In this document: positions 63,510-64,000 of the stretch, in pieces
Layout: the number at the start of each line of letters is the position of its first letter
Numbering within the stretch: the first letter of the stretch is position 1
Source of the DNA: Thelonectria olida
Taxonomy: Eukaryota > Ascomycota > Sordariomycetes > Hypocreales > Nectriaceae
NCBI GenBank assembly: GCA_020736575.1
Contig: JAGPYM010000014.1
Span: 744,001-808,000 of the forward strand
Direction: 5' to 3'
DNA length: 64,000 bases
Position numbers and translations under genes: made by a program
Notes under the pieces: generated by a model
The model's input: only the letters and a program-made list of their open reading frames with translations
The model's database searches: none
What the model was told of the DNA's origin: nothing

Positions 63510-64000
63510 CTACTGCCCCTCGCTCCTCACACGCTCGATCTGCGAGCTCATTGGTTTCTTCATGTCCAACTTGGCGTCCTCCTCGCGGATAATCTGTACA
63601 TCGCCAAAGATTTCATCAATTTCCTCCAGAGATTTGCCTGCAAAGGTTAGTTTCAGGGCATTACGTGATAGATAAGTGACATGAGTTTACCTCTAGTTTC
63701 GGGGTAAGCAACTGCAAAGACGCACGCGCAGACGGCGTTTGTGAGGATGAAGAGAATCTAACGATCATTAGCTGACTCCTTAGCCAGGTCGCCGAATGCT
63801 ACTCACGTAGTATTTCCATCCAACTTCCGCTAAAGCAATTGGAGAGCACTGCGTGATGATCAAGCTGATAGAATAGTGAATGACCTGGACGATGGCGTTT
63901 GCTTTCGCTCTGAGCTCGGTCGTGAAGACCTCAGGGCTGATTTATTCGTTAGATTAAGCACCGAAAACAGTAACGATTGGTAAAACTTACGGAATGATCC
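63510..64000 (-). CDS. MFS sugar transporter, 3' end only (5' part beyond window)
   Basis: C-terminal part of a sugar-porter-family transporter. Exons from the right edge: 64000-63991, 63936-63807, 63757-63691, 63637-63510; introns 63990-63937, 63806-63758 and 63690-63638 have GT/AG ends. The visible protein reads IIP, PEVFTTELRAKANAIVQ (start of the tenth-helix block), the last helices including WKYY|ILFILTNAVCACVFAVAYPETRG (two pieces), then GKSLEEIDEIFGD and an acidic/basic tail. PETRG and SLEEIDEIF are the standard end of fungal lactose/hexose-type permeases. Substrate cannot be told from this part. Confidence 0.9.

Overview
The window is a stretch of a filamentous ascomycete (Pezizomycotina) chromosome, most likely a sordariomycete. 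Genes carry many short introns (about 48-90 nt, GTRNGY donors, CTAAC/CTGAC-like branch points close to a YAG acceptor). The families are typical of moulds: Zn2Cys6 regulators, an ankyrin protein with a CorA-like tail, an Rds1-type protein, an ABCC transporter, and MFS and APC permeases. I resolve 23 complete or near-complete protein genes and two genes cut by the window edges. I see no rRNA, no credible tRNA, no CRISPR array and no intact transposon. Exon limits were inferred by eye from reading frame, splice consensus and family motifs.

Layout. 0-6 kb: a secreted serine carboxypeptidase (cut at the left edge) diverges from a full ABCC transporter. 6-10 kb: a hemerythrin-like protein and a secreted Rds1/ferritin-like protein. 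10-16.5 kb: a large ankyrin-repeat protein with a C-terminal CorA-like membrane domain, whose last exon does not join in frame, and an Arg/Ser-rich protein. 17-20.4 kb: an intronless TetX-like FAD monooxygenase and a protoglobin-domain protein. 20.4-26 kb: gene-poor, with one large secreted glycoprotein. 26-38 kb: a proline-catabolism neighbourhood made of a Zn2Cys6 regulator, an FMN flavoprotein, proline dehydrogenase, P5C dehydrogenase, a RidA-type deaminase and an APC-family permease. 38-47 kb: a cytochrome P450, a salicylate-hydroxylase-type monooxygenase, an SDR, a uridine-kinase-type P-loop kinase and an MFS sugar/quinate-type transporter. 47-57 kb: two related Zn2Cys6 regulators flanking a small secreted protein, then a second SDR. 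58-64 kb: an FMN split-barrel protein, a secreted HsbA/galactomannoprotein-like protein, and the 3' end of another MFS sugar transporter.

The best candidate for a coordinated system is the 26-38 kb block. Proline dehydrogenase and P5C dehydrogenase are divergently transcribed and convert proline to glutamate in mitochondria. RidA would remove reactive imine/enamine by-products, and the permease would bring in substrate. Symmetrical CGG-N9/N10-CCG dyads, the kind of site bound by dimeric Zn2Cys6 proteins such as yeast Put3, sit in three promoters: regulator/flavoprotein (two copies of TCGG-N9-CCGA), PRODH/P5CDH (a dense run of three) and upstream of RidA. This suggests one regulon, but isolated dyads also occur elsewhere in the window, so it remains a hypothesis.
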